DNA of 36,413 nt from Deltaproteobacteria bacterium. GTDB taxonomy: Bacteria; Desulfobacterota; DSM-4660; Desulfatiglandales; HGW-15. A program made the translations under genes and the position numbers. This document shows, one piece after another, positions 24,102 through 34,394 of the stretch. The notes beneath the pieces were generated by a model that was not told the origin of the DNA, did no database searches, and saw nothing but the letters and a program-made list of their open reading frames with translations. Position 1 is the stretch's first letter. Each line of letters opens with the position of its first letter. Location: the NCBI GenBank assembly GCA_016932115.1, contig JAFGDM010000106.1:1-36413 (forward strand), written 5' to 3'.

Positions 24102-26456
24102 TTATTGATCCTCCTCTTCCATGCTTTCCAGATCAAATTGGGAGAATTGTCCTGCTTTTGCAGCTTGCGGCTTCGGTTGATACTCCTTGGGTTCTTGACC
24201 CGCTGCAAAAGCCTGAGACACGGTAGCCTCTGAATAAGGACTTGCGAGAAGTCCTGTCTTCGCGTCGATTTTCCAGAAAGCCACTTTTTCCGGGACGGGG
24301 AAATCCTCCACCGGCTCACCTTTCAAAACCTCGTTCATGAAATAGAGCCATATGGGGTTTGCCGCCCTGGATCCGGTCTCGCCTGCGCCCAGCGGCTTGT
24401 TGTCATCGTAACCCACCCATACTCCCGCCGTGAGCCTATTCGTAAAACCGATAAACCATGCGTCCCTTGAATCATTGGTGGTTCCGGTCTTGCCTGCGGC
24501 CGGTCGCTTCAGGGCCTTGGCGCGCCATCCTGTTCCTTCCTGGATAACCGCTTTTAGAATGTCGGTAATGACATAGGCTGTTTCCTTAGAAATGCATTGT
24601 TTCAAAACGGGTCGGTTTTCTTCCAGGATTCTCCCTTTCAGATCCGTCACCCTGTCAATATAAATCGGCTCCGTCAGCATCCCTCCATTTGCAAAGACTG
24701 CATAAGCGCATGTGAGTTCCGCCAGGGAAACACCTGAAGAACCAAGAGCAAGGGATAAGTCGGCGCTCAATTCCGATTTAACGCCCATGTTCCTTGCGTA
24801 AGAAATCGCATAGGGCACTCCGATTTGTTTGAGAATTTTTACGGTAATGACGTTCCTGGATTGAACCAGTGCCGTGCGCAGGAGTGTCGGCCCCAAGAAC
24901 TTCTCCTTGAAATTCTTGGGTCTCCAGATATCCTCATCAGGATTCATGGAGGAAACATAGGGGGCATCCAAAAGGACGGTTGCCGGCGTCATGCCCCAGT
25001 CCAAGGCGGCTGTGTAGATAATCGGTTTGAACGCCGATCCGGGCTGGCGTCTTGACTGGACAGCCCGGTTGAACTGACTGGCGCGAAAATCCCTGCCCCC
25101 TACCATGGCCTTTACCCGGCCCGTGGCCGACTCCAAGCAAATGAGGGCCCCCTGCACCAGAGGTTCCTGCTCCAACGAAAGTCTCCAACGCGGACCGGCT
25201 TCCTTAATCCGCACTAGAACAACGTCCCCCGCTTTCAGAACCTGTCCGGGGTTTTTGATGCTAACGGTATTGAAAGCAACATTCGGGTTGGGCTTTCTGG
25301 CCCACTTCATCTCCGAGAGCGGCATGATTCCTTCACCCTGTCCTAAAAAAATCGAAACCCGTTTTTTTGCTTCGTCGACTTTTTCCACCAGGCCTTCAAC
25401 CACATCACCGATCTCAAGGGTTTTCCCTTGCAGTGCGTCCGCCCGCTCTCGTCTGTAGCTTTCCCTGTCCTCAGCCGCCAAGTGACGGAGAGGCCCCCGG
25501 TACCCTTCCCTTTTGTCCAATTCCAGCAACCCTTCCTTAAGAGCGGACTCGGCCGCTTTTTGCATTGATAGATTCACAGTAGTGTAGACCTTGAGCCCCT
25601 CTGTGTAGAACATGGTCCGGCCGTATTTGCTCTCCAGGGATCTTCTTACATGCTCCGAAAAATCAGGCGCCTTATCAAAAGGGTTTTCGATCTCTTTGGC
25701 CAGAACAATCTCAGAAGCCAGAGCCTCCTGCTCCTCCGGAGCGTTAATTAACCCCTCTTGACGCATTCGCTCCAAAACGTACTTTTGCCTATTTTTCGCC
25801 TTGTCAAAATTTCTGAAAATAGAGTACCTGCTCGGCGCCTGGGTGAGACCGGCCAGAATTGCTGATTCGGCAAGGCTCAAGTCCGAAGCGCTTTTGTTGA
25901 AGTAAGTCTGCGCGGCAGCCTCCACACCGTAGGCGCCTTGACCGAGATAAATCTCGTTTAGGTAGAGGAACAGGATATGTTCCTTGGTAAATTCCTTTTC
26001 AATTTGTAGCGATAGCGTCGCTTCTCTGACTTTCCTTTTGTAGGTCTTTTCCGGGTTCTTCAATAGAAGGGCCTTGACTACCTGCTGCGTGATCGTACTG
26101 CCGCCCTGCTCGATTCTTCTCGCCGCGATATTCCGGAAAAAAGCCCGCAAAATTCCTCCGAAATCCACACCTTCATGTTGATAAAATCGCGCATCTTCTG
26201 CGGCTATAAAAGCGTTCACAAGATGCTTCGGAAAATGATCAAGAGGAGTCACGATTCTCTTCTCCTCCCAGAACTTCCCGATAACTTCCCCCTCGTCGCT
26301 GTAAATCTCCGTTATAGTCGGAGGAGTATATTCTTTAACAGATCCGATGTAAGGCAAATTAGAAGACCAGATGTACCACAAGGCTCCCCCGGCACCCAAG
26401 ACAAGCAGGACTACTAAGAGAATCAAGACTGCAAACGAAATCAATACTTTTTTCAA
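24102..26456 (-). CDS. Penicillin-binding protein 1A (bifunctional glycosyltransferase/transpeptidase)
   Basis: A 784-residue class A PBP of the inner membrane that polymerises and cross-links peptidoglycan. An N-terminal membrane anchor (about 5-30) is followed by the GT51 domain with catalytic Glu87 in AAEDARFYQHEG and GGSTITQQ (118-125). An OB/S1-like insert follows (about 345-430). The transpeptidase has SAFK (Ser474), SRN (533-535) and KTGTT (656-660). The start is a TTG (26456) that overlaps the comM stop as TTGA, with GGAGG eight bases upstream, so translation is probably coupled to comM. The C-terminus is a short Gln/Pro-rich tail. All catalytic motifs are intact. Confidence 0.94.
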   Translation of the reverse strand: MKKVLISFAVLILLVVLLVLGAGGALWYIWSSNLPYIGSVKEYTPPTITEIYSDEGEVIGKFWEEKRIVTPLDHFPKHLVNAFIAAEDARFYQHEGVDFGGILRAFFRNIAARRIEQGGSTITQQVVKALLLKNPEKTYKRKVREATLSLQIEKEFTKEHILFLYLNEIYLGQGAYGVEAAAQTYFNKSASDLSLAESAILAGLTQAPSRYSIFRNFDKAKNRQKYVLERMRQEGLINAPEEQEALASEIVLAKEIENPFDKAPDFSEHVRRSLESKYGRTMFYTEGLKVYTTVNLSMQKAAESALKEGLLELDKREGYRGPLRHLAAEDRESYRRERADALQGKTLEIGDVVEGLVEKVDEAKKRVSIFLGQGEGIMPLSEMKWARKPNPNVAFNTVSIKNPGQVLKAGDVVLVRIKEAGPRWRLSLEQEPLVQGALICLESATGRVKAMVGGRDFRASQFNRAVQSRRQPGSAFKPIIYTAALDWGMTPATVLLDAPYVSSMNPDEDIWRPKNFKEKFLGPTLLRTALVQSRNVITVKILKQIGVPYAISYARNMGVKSELSADLSLALGSSGVSLAELTCAYAVFANGGMLTEPIYIDRVTDLKGRILEENRPVLKQCISKETAYVITDILKAVIQEGTGWRAKALKRPAAGKTGTTNDSRDAWFIGFTNRLTAGVWVGYDDNKPLGAGETGSRAANPIWLYFMNEVLKGEPVEDFPVPEKVAFWKIDAKTGLLASPYSEATVSQAFAAGQEPKEYQPKPQAAKAGQFSQFDLESMEEEDQ

Positions 26457-27982
26457 CGAAACATCCTCCGGTCAAGGGTGCGGTATTGGATCGCCTCAGC
26501 CACATGGGAAGACCTCAAGTCCTCGCTTCCATCCAGGTCGGCAATGGTTCTGGAAATCTTGAGAATCCTGGCATGAGCCCTTGCGCTGAGTCCGAACTTC
26601 TCCATCGCTCTTTCCAGGAGGTCGTCGGATTGGGAATCAAGGACACAGAATTTTCTGATCTGCCTGCTGCTCATCCCGGCGTTGGTATGAAGCTTCATCC
26701 TCTGAAACCGCCTCGCCTGGATTTCCCTCGCCTTCTTAACGCGATCCAACATGGTTGCGGAAGACTCCCCTTCTTTGCTGCCCGCAAGGTCTTTGAATTG
26801 AACAGGAGGAACTTCAATATGGATGTCGATCCGGTCCAGAAGGGGTCCTGAAATTCTGGAGCGGTAGCGCCGGATCTGGAGATAGGTACAGGAACACTCC
26901 CTTTTCGGGTCTCCGAGGAACCCGCACGGACAAGGATTCATCGCGGCTACGAGCATAAAATTGGCGGGATATGTGACCGAAGAACTGGCCCTTGAAATCG
27001 TCACCTGACCTTCTTCCATGGGTTGTCTAAGGACCTCCAGGACGTTTTTCCTGAATTCAGGCAGTTCATCCAGAAAAAGCACACCATTGTGGGCGAGACT
27101 TACCTCCCCCGGCTTGGGGATCTGACCTCCTCCGATGAGGCCCGCATCGGATATTGTATGGTGGGGCGTTCGAAAAGGCCTCACCGATATAAGGCCTTTG
27201 CCTCTGGGCATCATACCCATTACGCTGTAAACCTTGGAGGTCTCAAGAGCTTCCTGAAAGCCGAGTTCCGGAAGAATCGTGTGGAGCCTCCTCGCCAGCA
27301 TGGTTTTTCCAGCGCCGGGTGGGCCTATCATAATCATATTATGGCCGCCTGCGGCGGCGATTTCCATCGCTCTCTTCACGTTCTCCTGGCCCCGCACGTC
27401 ACTGAAGTCGTGCTGATATTCAGAATCCGGCCGTGACGTGTTTTTATCCATGCAATAAGCATAGATGGGCGTCACGCCGCAGAGAAAATCAACCACCTGA
27501 CCAAGGCTTGCCGCGGGAAAAACGCCGATTCCATCCACCACTGCGGCTTCAGGGGCGTTTTCAACGGGAAGAATGATCCCTTTCAAGCCTTGCTCTCTGG
27601 CGGTTATGGCCATGGGAAGCGTGCCCTTGATGGGGCGTATGAGGCCGTCCAGGGAAAGTTCTCCAAGAACCAGGGCTTCCATACAAGCCGTTTTGGGAAC
27701 AAGCCCGGTTGCGGCAAGGATACCCAATGCCATGGGCAGGTCAAAAGCGGAACCCTCTTTTTTGATGTCGGCAGGGGCCAGGTTTACGGTTATCCGATCG
27801 GGGGGAAAATGGTATCCCGAATTCTTGACCGCCGCCTTCACGCGTTCCTTGCTCTCCCGCACAGCACCCTCGGCCAAACCTACCGTTGAAAAAGAGGGCA
27901 ACCCCTGGGATATATCTACCTCGACCTCGACCACATAGGCGTCGATCCCAACAAGGGCGCTGCTCAGTACCTTGGCGAGCAT
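26453..27982 (-). CDS. comM: ComM/YifB family Mg-chelatase-like AAA+ ATPase
   Basis: A 509-residue hexameric AAA+ helicase of the ComM (YifB) family, which in naturally competent bacteria extends branch migration of incoming DNA; most non-competent bacteria also carry it. The N-terminal Lon-like domain (1-180) is followed by Walker A GPPGAGKTML (about 220-229), Walker B VLFLDELPEF, the cysteine cluster PCPCGF onward to CSC, and the C-terminal Mg-chelatase domain. GAGG lies nine bases before the ATG. The gene overlaps the pbp1A start. No other competence gene is in the window, so its role here is undetermined. Confidence 0.92.
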   Translation of the reverse strand: MLAKVLSSALVGIDAYVVEVEVDISQGLPSFSTVGLAEGAVRESKERVKAAVKNSGYHFPPDRITVNLAPADIKKEGSAFDLPMALGILAATGLVPKTACMEALVLGELSLDGLIRPIKGTLPMAITAREQGLKGIILPVENAPEAAVVDGIGVFPAASLGQVVDFLCGVTPIYAYCMDKNTSRPDSEYQHDFSDVRGQENVKRAMEIAAAGGHNMIMIGPPGAGKTMLARRLHTILPELGFQEALETSKVYSVMGMMPRGKGLISVRPFRTPHHTISDAGLIGGGQIPKPGEVSLAHNGVLFLDELPEFRKNVLEVLRQPMEEGQVTISRASSSVTYPANFMLVAAMNPCPCGFLGDPKRECSCTYLQIRRYRSRISGPLLDRIDIHIEVPPVQFKDLAGSKEGESSATMLDRVKKAREIQARRFQRMKLHTNAGMSSRQIRKFCVLDSQSDDLLERAMEKFGLSARAHARILKISRTIADLDGSEDLRSSHVAEAIQYRTLDRRMFR

Positions 27983-28086
27983 GACTTTGCCTCACTTTCA
28001 GTTTTTTGCAAAAGCTGAACCATTTTCCTATCCAAGGAAAGGCTCCATTTGCGGCTTCCATGACATGGATTGGAATCGAACCCGGG

Positions 28087-28151
28087 TTGATTTCATGAGA
28101 AAAAAATTTATTTTAAAATGGCTTTACATTAAATATAAGAAATGCTAAAAA
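28087..28151 (+). promoter_or_regulatory. Candidate promoters of rpoZ-dnaJ-dksA
   Basis: An AT-rich stretch with two overlapping sigma-70-like pairs: TTGATT (28087-28092), 16 bases, TATTTT (28109-28114); and TTTACA (28123-28128), 17 bases, TAAAAA (28146-28151). The second is the better spaced and gives a leader of about 95 bases. Confidence 0.4.
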
Positions 28152-28186
28152 GTAAAGTTTATTCAACATTGATGCTTTGTCGTCCT

Positions 28187-28203
28187 GAAACCGTTACGGT
28201 TTC
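28187..28203. promoter_or_regulatory. 17-bp perfect palindrome in the rpoZ leader
   Basis: GAAACCGT (28187-28194) and ACGGTTTC (28196-28203) around a single base, 50 bases before the rpoZ start and downstream of the candidate promoters. It has the form of a repressor operator; as RNA, the tiny loop would force the stem to open by a few pairs. Confidence 0.45.
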
Positions 28204-28253
28204 CGGCAAAACTGAAACAGAAAAATCCTCCTTTCAAAGATCAGGAGAACATG

Positions 28254-29644
<1,391 letters not shown>

Positions 29645-29662
29645 ACAGGTAGGAACCGGGAT

Positions 29663-30028
29663 ATGATGTCAAAACAAAAAGTCGAGTATTTTAAAAACCT
29701 GCTCCGGGAGAGACTGGAAGAGCTCCTTCATGAAGCAAATAAGACCGTAAGCGGCATGACTGCGCATGACGACAACCTTCCTGACCCTGCCGACAGGGCC
29801 ACCCTGGAATCGGACCGGAATTTCACGCTCAGGATCAGGGATCGAGAAAGAAAGCTGATCGTTAAAATCAAAGAAGCAATGGAAAGAATCGAAAACGGCA
29901 CATACGGCATTTGCGAGCTATGCGGCGAGGAAATATCCGAAGCCAGACTCAAAGCAAGACCCGTGACGACGCTTTGCATCGAGTGCAAAAGAAAGCAGGA
30001 AACAGAAGAAAAGCTAAGAGGTACTTAA
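29663..30028 (+). CDS. dksA: DksA/TraR family transcription factor
   Basis: A 121-residue RNA polymerase secondary-channel regulator. The coiled coil carries the tip motif DPADRA (about 41-46), which matches the DxxDxA tip of functional DksA. The C-terminal zinc finger is CELCGEE, then CIECK at the end (four cysteines). Together with ppGpp it redirects transcription from rRNA to biosynthetic promoters. The start at 29663 lies eight bases after AGGA; the adjacent ATG 29666 is an alternative. It is the last gene of the rpoZ-dnaJ-dksA cluster. Both RNA polymerase partners of ppGpp (omega and DksA) are therefore encoded together. Confidence 0.93.
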   Translation: MMSKQKVEYFKNLLRERLEELLHEANKTVSGMTAHDDNLPDPADRATLESDRNFTLRIRDRERKLIVKIKEAMERIENGTYGICELCGEEISEARLKARPVTTLCIECKRKQETEEKLRGT

Positions 30029-30092
30029 TATGTTGAGCTCGCTCGTCCAGCATCCCCTTTTATCAGCCTGAGGATTCACCGAATTTCTATTG

Positions 30093-30107
30093 ACGGCAGC
30101 CGTTTTT
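30093..30107 (+). terminator. Weak intrinsic terminator after dksA
   Basis: ACGG (30093-30096) and CCGT (30100-30103) around a 3-base loop, followed by TTTT. The stem is short, so this is a low-confidence call. Confidence 0.3.
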
Positions 30108-30291
30108 CCCCTCCTTCCCGCTTGGTCGTTGAAAAACTTGAGCGGATTCCTACTGCGCGATGTCCCCGACGACCTCCGCCCGCCTCACCCTTTGACCGAA
30201 GCATAAGATAACGATGCGGCTTCTTCGTTTTGCAGTTTTAAGAGAGACCCCCCGTGTTCAGGGCCGCCGGCTTCAGCATTACAAACGGCTA

Positions 30292-30304
30292 AATTGTCAC
30301 AATT
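30292..30304. promoter_or_regulatory. 13-bp palindrome upstream of the nucleotidyltransferase fusion gene
   Basis: AATTGT (30292-30297) and ACAATT (30299-30304) are perfect inverted repeats around one base, just upstream of the promoter-like pair at 30310-30338. Possible operator. Confidence 0.4.
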
Positions 30305-30309
30305 GAAGT

Positions 30310-30338
30310 TATACAGGGCTTTTCCGATATGGTATCAT
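30310..30338 (+). promoter_or_regulatory. Promoter-like pair placing the transcript start at the ATG
   Basis: TATACA (30310-30315), 17 bases, TATCAT (30333-30338; one mismatch to TATAAT). Seven bases further is the ATG at 30345, so the transcript would be leaderless or nearly so. No Shine-Dalgarno precedes the ATG, which fits. Confidence 0.4.
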
Positions 30339-30344
30339 CTTTTT

Positions 30345-33077
30345 ATGGAAAACAAAGACATTGAAAATCAAGAAGGGCTCGGCTCGCCCGAAAGGCAGCA
30401 TGAAGAAGTCATCACGACCCATATGAATGCAGACTTCGACGCCCTTGCCTCTATGATTGCGGCTCGAAAGCTTTACCCGAACGCAACCCTGGCGTTTCCC
30501 GGTTCTCAGGAGCGAAACCTCCGGAACTTCTTTCTCCATTCAACCAGTTACCTCTTCAACTTCACCAAGATCAAGCACCTTGACTTCGATCGGATCAAGC
30601 GCCTCATTCTCGTGGATACGCGCCAAAAAAGTCGCATAGGCCGTTTTGCCGACCTCGCACAAAGACCTGATGTAGATATCCACATCTACGACCACCACCA
30701 CGACTCGCATGACGATATCCACGGTCGAATCGAGATCGTCAGGGAAGTGGGGGCAACCACGACGATCCTTACACACTTCATCAAGGATCGGGGAATCCGA
30801 CTCTCATCCGATGAGGCAACGATCATGAGCCTCGGCATTCATGAGGACACCGGTTCCTTCACCTTTTCCTCCACTACGCCGGAAGATTATCGAGCTGCCG
30901 CCTGGCTTGCCGAACAGGGCGCAAACGCCAACCTCATTTCGGACATGCTCACCAGGGAGTTGACCGCCGAGCAAGTGTGGCTCTTAAGCGATCTTACCAA
31001 GTCGGCCACATCACAGGTTATCAACGGGATTGATGTGGTCATCTGCAAGGTAACCCGAGATGAGTATATCGGCGACTTTGCCGTCCTGGTGCACAAATTC
31101 ATGGAAATGGAAAATTTGAGCGTTATCATCGCTCTCGCCCAGATGGAGGACAAGATCTATCTCGTTGCCAGAAGCCGGGTTGAAGAGGTAAATGCCGCCG
31201 AAATCGCCCTCGCTTTCGGGGGAGGAGGACACCCGCAAGCCGCCTCCGCCACCATTAAGAAAAAAACCTTGATTCAGGTGGAAAAAAGCCTTCAGGCCCT
31301 CCTTAGAAACCGCGTCATTCCTCAAAAAAGAGCCCGTGACATGATGACTTCTCCTGTGATTCACATTTCTCCCGATGGGACGATCCAGGAAGCAGCCACC
31401 CTGATGACCAAGTTTAACATCAACGTCCTGCTGGTTACGGACGATCAGGCAAATCTCGTGGGATATATTACTCGGCAGGTGGTGGAGAAGGCGGTCTATT
31501 TCGGCCTTGGAAACATCAGAATTGAGGAATATACCAATATTGAGTTCCCCACCGTGGGCGCGGATGCCTCCCTCAAGGAAGTTCAGGATCGCATCATTGA
31601 GGATAAGGTGCGCATCCTTCCTGTTACGGAAAACGGCAAGATGGTGGGGGTCATCACTAGGACCGACCTCTTAAACATCCTCGTGGGTGGGCCGGTGCTG
31701 CCCGATTTTCTGTACGAATCTCGCCATGCCTCTCATTTTGAACACAAAAAGAACATAGCCGCCATGCTTAAAGAGCGTCTCCCCCGGAGGGTAATCACGC
31801 TTCTCAAAGATTTTGGATACGTGGCCGACATGATGGGATACCAGGCTTTTCTCGTGGGCGGCCTCTTAAGGGATATCCTCCTGAAGCGGGAAAACCTCGA
31901 TGTGGACATCGTAATCGAAGGGGACGGAATCAAGTTCGCCCAGGAGTTCGCGGCCGATCACGGGGTCAGGCTCAGAAGCCATAAAAAATTCGGCACCGTG
32001 GTCATGATCTTTCCGGATGGATTCAAAGTGGATGTGGCTACCGCCCGTATTGAGTACTATAACTCGCCCGCTGCTCCTCCCAGTGTCGAGGTAAGTTCCT
32101 TGAAAATGGATCTCTACAGGCGAGATTTCACCATCAACACCCTTGCCGTCAAACTTAACAAGCGGGACTATGGCACCTTGATGGATTACTTCGGCGCTCA
32201 GAAGGATATTCGGGAAAAGGTTATCCGAGTGCTCCATAACCTGAGTTTTGTGGAGGATCCTACACGCGTGCTGAGGGCCATACGATTTGAGCAGAGATTC
32301 GGTTTCAAGATCGGAAAGCTAACACTTTCCCTCATGAAAAACGCTGTGGCCATCAATTGTTTCAAGGGGCTTTCCGGAAGGCGTCTCTTACTCGAGTTGA
32401 AGCTTCTTCTGATGGAACCGGAACCCATAAAAACCGTGGAAAGAATGGAAGAGTTTAATCTGCTCCAGGTCCTGTCCCCGGCAATCCTACTCACGCCTGA
32501 ATTGAAGAACCTTCTGGAAGACATCCGTGGAGTTTTGTTTTGGTTTGACCTCCTCTATCTGGATGAATCATACGATCTATGGAAGGTGTACTTCCTGGGT
32601 CTCACATCGCACATGGATGCAAAGTCTCTTCAAGCTATGGTTCAAAGATTACAGATGAGCGACGTAAAAGATCGTAAAATGATCAGACAAAGGCTCGAAA
32701 TAGGGGCCGTGCTGGATCAGCTTTACAAGTTTCAGGAGCAGAGCAATTACGCCCTCTACAAATTGCTCTCCCAGTATGATACAGAGATCCTGCTCTACAT
32801 GATGGCCAGGGCCAACAATAGAACCATTAAGCGCCTTGTCTCCCAGTACTTTACCAAACTCAAAGGCATCCGGTGTCTTCTTAAAGGCAAGGACCTGAAA
32901 GCCATGGGCTTTCCTCCGGGTCCCCTGTTCAGGGAAATCTTGGATGCTCTTCTAGAGGCGAGGATTAACAATGAGGTAGGCACCAGGGAAGATGAGATCG
33001 CCTTTGTCAAAAAGCAATACGGCAAATCACGCGAGAGTGAAACAGAGGAAACGTTAGAGCCATGGACTATGAAGTAA
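30345..33077 (+). CDS. DHH phosphoesterase - CBS pair - tRNA nucleotidyltransferase/poly(A) polymerase fusion
   Basis: A 910-residue three-part protein. Residues 20-310 are a DHH/DHHA1 phosphoesterase: NADFDALAS, DTRQ, the DHH triad at 116-118, GIHEDTGSF and FGGGGHPQAA. Residues about 320-440 are a CBS pair (ARDMMTSPVIHISPDGT onward), usually an adenosine-nucleotide sensor. From about 490 on is a class II nucleotidyltransferase of the CCA-adding/poly(A) polymerase family with GGLLRD (about 504-509), the metal-binding DVD (about 518-520) and RRDFTINTLA. This architecture is known in several bacteria, where it adds A or CCA to tRNA 3' ends or polyadenylates RNA; which one cannot be told here. 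ATG 30345 is chosen; a TTG at 30294 is possible but neither has a ribosome site. It overlaps scpA by 16 bases. Confidence 0.88.
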   Translation: MENKDIENQEGLGSPERQHEEVITTHMNADFDALASMIAARKLYPNATLAFPGSQERNLRNFFLHSTSYLFNFTKIKHLDFDRIKRLILVDTRQKSRIGRFADLAQRPDVDIHIYDHHHDSHDDIHGRIEIVREVGATTTILTHFIKDRGIRLSSDEATIMSLGIHEDTGSFTFSSTTPEDYRAAAWLAEQGANANLISDMLTRELTAEQVWLLSDLTKSATSQVINGIDVVICKVTRDEYIGDFAVLVHKFMEMENLSVIIALAQMEDKIYLVARSRVEEVNAAEIALAFGGGGHPQAASATIKKKTLIQVEKSLQALLRNRVIPQKRARDMMTSPVIHISPDGTIQEAATLMTKFNINVLLVTDDQANLVGYITRQVVEKAVYFGLGNIRIEEYTNIEFPTVGADASLKEVQDRIIEDKVRILPVTENGKMVGVITRTDLLNILVGGPVLPDFLYESRHASHFEHKKNIAAMLKERLPRRVITLLKDFGYVADMMGYQAFLVGGLLRDILLKRENLDVDIVIEGDGIKFAQEFAADHGVRLRSHKKFGTVVMIFPDGFKVDVATARIEYYNSPAAPPSVEVSSLKMDLYRRDFTINTLAVKLNKRDYGTLMDYFGAQKDIREKVIRVLHNLSFVEDPTRVLRAIRFEQRFGFKIGKLTLSLMKNAVAINCFKGLSGRRLLLELKLLLMEPEPIKTVERMEEFNLLQVLSPAILLTPELKNLLEDIRGVLFWFDLLYLDESYDLWKVYFLGLTSHMDAKSLQAMVQRLQMSDVKDRKMIRQRLEIGAVLDQLYKFQEQSNYALYKLLSQYDTEILLYMMARANNRTIKRLVSQYFTKLKGIRCLLKGKDLKAMGFPPGPLFREILDALLEARINNEVGTREDEIAFVKKQYGKSRESETEETLEPWTMK

Positions 33078-33796
33078 GGCTTGACATTTTTGAGGGTCCC
33101 CTTGATCTTCTGCTCCACCTGATCCGCAAAAACGAGGTGGACATTTTTGACATACCCATTGCTACGATTACCGATCAATACCTTGCCTACATCGACATAA
33201 TGGAAGCACTTAACATCACCCTGGCCGGGGAATTCCTGGTCATGGCCTCGACCCTGATCCATATCAAGTCCAGAATGCTTCTTCCAGGCTTGGGGGAAGA
33301 GGAGGAGGACCCAAGACTGGAAATCACTCGCCCCCTGATGGAATACATGAAATTCAAAGAATTGGCCGGCTCTCTGTCGGAAAGGGATATGCTCTACAGG
33401 GATGTTTTCACCCGCCAATTCCCTTCAGATTACAAGAACCGGTTCCGAAGCGAAGAACCTCTAATTGAAGTCAGCCTCTTTCAGCTCATCGACGCTTTCA
33501 AGAGGGTCATGGAACAGAGGCTTCCCGGCGAGCAGCTCAAATTTCAGATTGAGCCTTGGTCTCTCAAGGAAAAGACCACATTCATCATCAATCAACTGAA
33601 GGAGCGTGGGGCACTCTATTTCAATGAACTCTTCAGTGAAGCCCGAACCGCAGGTGAATTCATCATTACCTTTCTCTCCATTCTAGAGCTAGTTCAAATG
33701 GGTCTTGTGAGAGTTTTCCAGACCGATCCTGAAAAAGACATTCGCCTTGAACCCCATTTCAAGGAGGAAGAAGAAACAGATGACGAAGTCGCTTAA
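33062..33796 (+). CDS. scpA: Segregation and condensation protein A
   Basis: The 244-residue kleisin subunit of the SMC-ScpAB condensin, which compacts and segregates the chromosome. The N-terminus is canonical (YEVRLDIFEGPLDLLLHLIRKNEVDIFDIPIATITDQYLAYI). The middle contains the basic/acidic SMC-linking helices, and the C-terminus has the winged-helix element FNELFSEARTAGEFIITFLSILELVQMGLVRVFQ. The ATG lies inside the end of the upstream fusion gene (16-base overlap), with only GAG as ribosome site, so translation is likely coupled. scpB follows with a 17-base overlap. The smc gene is not in the window. Confidence 0.95.
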   Translation: MDYEVRLDIFEGPLDLLLHLIRKNEVDIFDIPIATITDQYLAYIDIMEALNITLAGEFLVMASTLIHIKSRMLLPGLGEEEEDPRLEITRPLMEYMKFKELAGSLSERDMLYRDVFTRQFPSDYKNRFRSEEPLIEVSLFQLIDAFKRVMEQRLPGEQLKFQIEPWSLKEKTTFIINQLKERGALYFNELFSEARTAGEFIITFLSILELVQMGLVRVFQTDPEKDIRLEPHFKEEEETDDEVA

Positions 33797-34394
33797 ATTG
33801 ATCCTGGAGGCGCTCCTTTTTGCCTCTGAAAACCCCCTTACGCTGAAGGATATTCACGCCGTGCTCCCGGAAAGCAAGCTTTCCGATATCGTGGGCGCCC
33901 TGAGAGTGTTGAAGTATGAATTCGAAGCCATGGGCCGCAGTTTCACCCTTCAGGAAGTGGGAGGAGGCTATCAGTTCAGGACCCGATCCGAATTCGGCGC
34001 CTATATCTTGAAAATGATGCAGGCATCTCCTGCGAGGCTGTCACGGGCAACCATGGAGACCCTGGCGATCGTGGCCTACAAGCAACCGATCATGCGACAG
34101 GAAATTGAACGCATCAGGGGCGTGGATGTCGGAGGGATCCTGCGGACCCTGCTTGAGAAGGACCTTATCAAGATCATGGGCCGAGAAAATCTCCCCGGGA
34201 GGCCTCTTGTCTATGGAACAACCAGGAAATTCCTTGAAGTCTTTGATCTGAAAGATATCGACTCCCTCCCCAAACTAAAAGAACTCAAAGCGCTCGGGGT
34301 CGAGGAAAATGAAATCCAGGAGCAAGAAAAAATCGTCGAAGACCCTTCAATCCGAAAGCCTGATGATGCCGCAACCTCTGAGCCAACGAATTAA
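33780..34394 (+). CDS. scpB: Segregation and condensation protein B
   Basis: A 204-residue dimeric winged-helix protein that binds the ScpA kleisin. MTKSLKLILEALLFASENPLTLKDI is the typical start, and the second winged-helix domain contains TMETLAIVAYKQPIMRQEIERIRGVDVGGILRTLLEKDLI with GRPLVYGTT, the family signature. ATG 33780 is chosen over an ATG 11 codons upstream (33747), because it gives the family N-terminus and a GGAGG lies 12 bases before it. Overlaps with scpA and probably with the rluB start show a tightly packed operon. The last ~25 residues are acidic and probably disordered. Confidence 0.95.
   Translation: MTKSLKLILEALLFASENPLTLKDIHAVLPESKLSDIVGALRVLKYEFEAMGRSFTLQEVGGGYQFRTRSEFGAYILKMMQASPARLSRATMETLAIVAYKQPIMRQEIERIRGVDVGGILRTLLEKDLIKIMGRENLPGRPLVYGTTRKFLEVFDLKDIDSLPKLKELKALGVEENEIQEQEKIVEDPSIRKPDDAATSEPTN

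Larger units (their letters stand above)
30029..30344. other. 316-base spacer between dksA and the DHH-CBS-nucleotidyltransferase gene
   Basis: It holds a weak terminator (ACGGCAGCCGT at 30093-30103, then T-run), about 180 bases in which I see nothing, a 13-bp palindrome (30292-30304) and a promoter-like pair immediately before the ATG at 30345. No reading frame in it has a ribosome site. Confidence 0.6.

Noticed and set aside
28040-28110. tRNA-like fragment (minus strand contains GGGTTCGATTCC)
   Set aside because: The would-be T-arm sides do not pair and no acceptor, D or anticodon arm can be drawn; it is only a chance T-loop-like string next to an AACCCGGGTT palindrome.
30214-30240. Sigma-54-like sequence (GGCTTC then TTTTGC) after dksA
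   Set aside because: GG and GC are 12 bases apart, not 10, and no gene start follows at the right distance.
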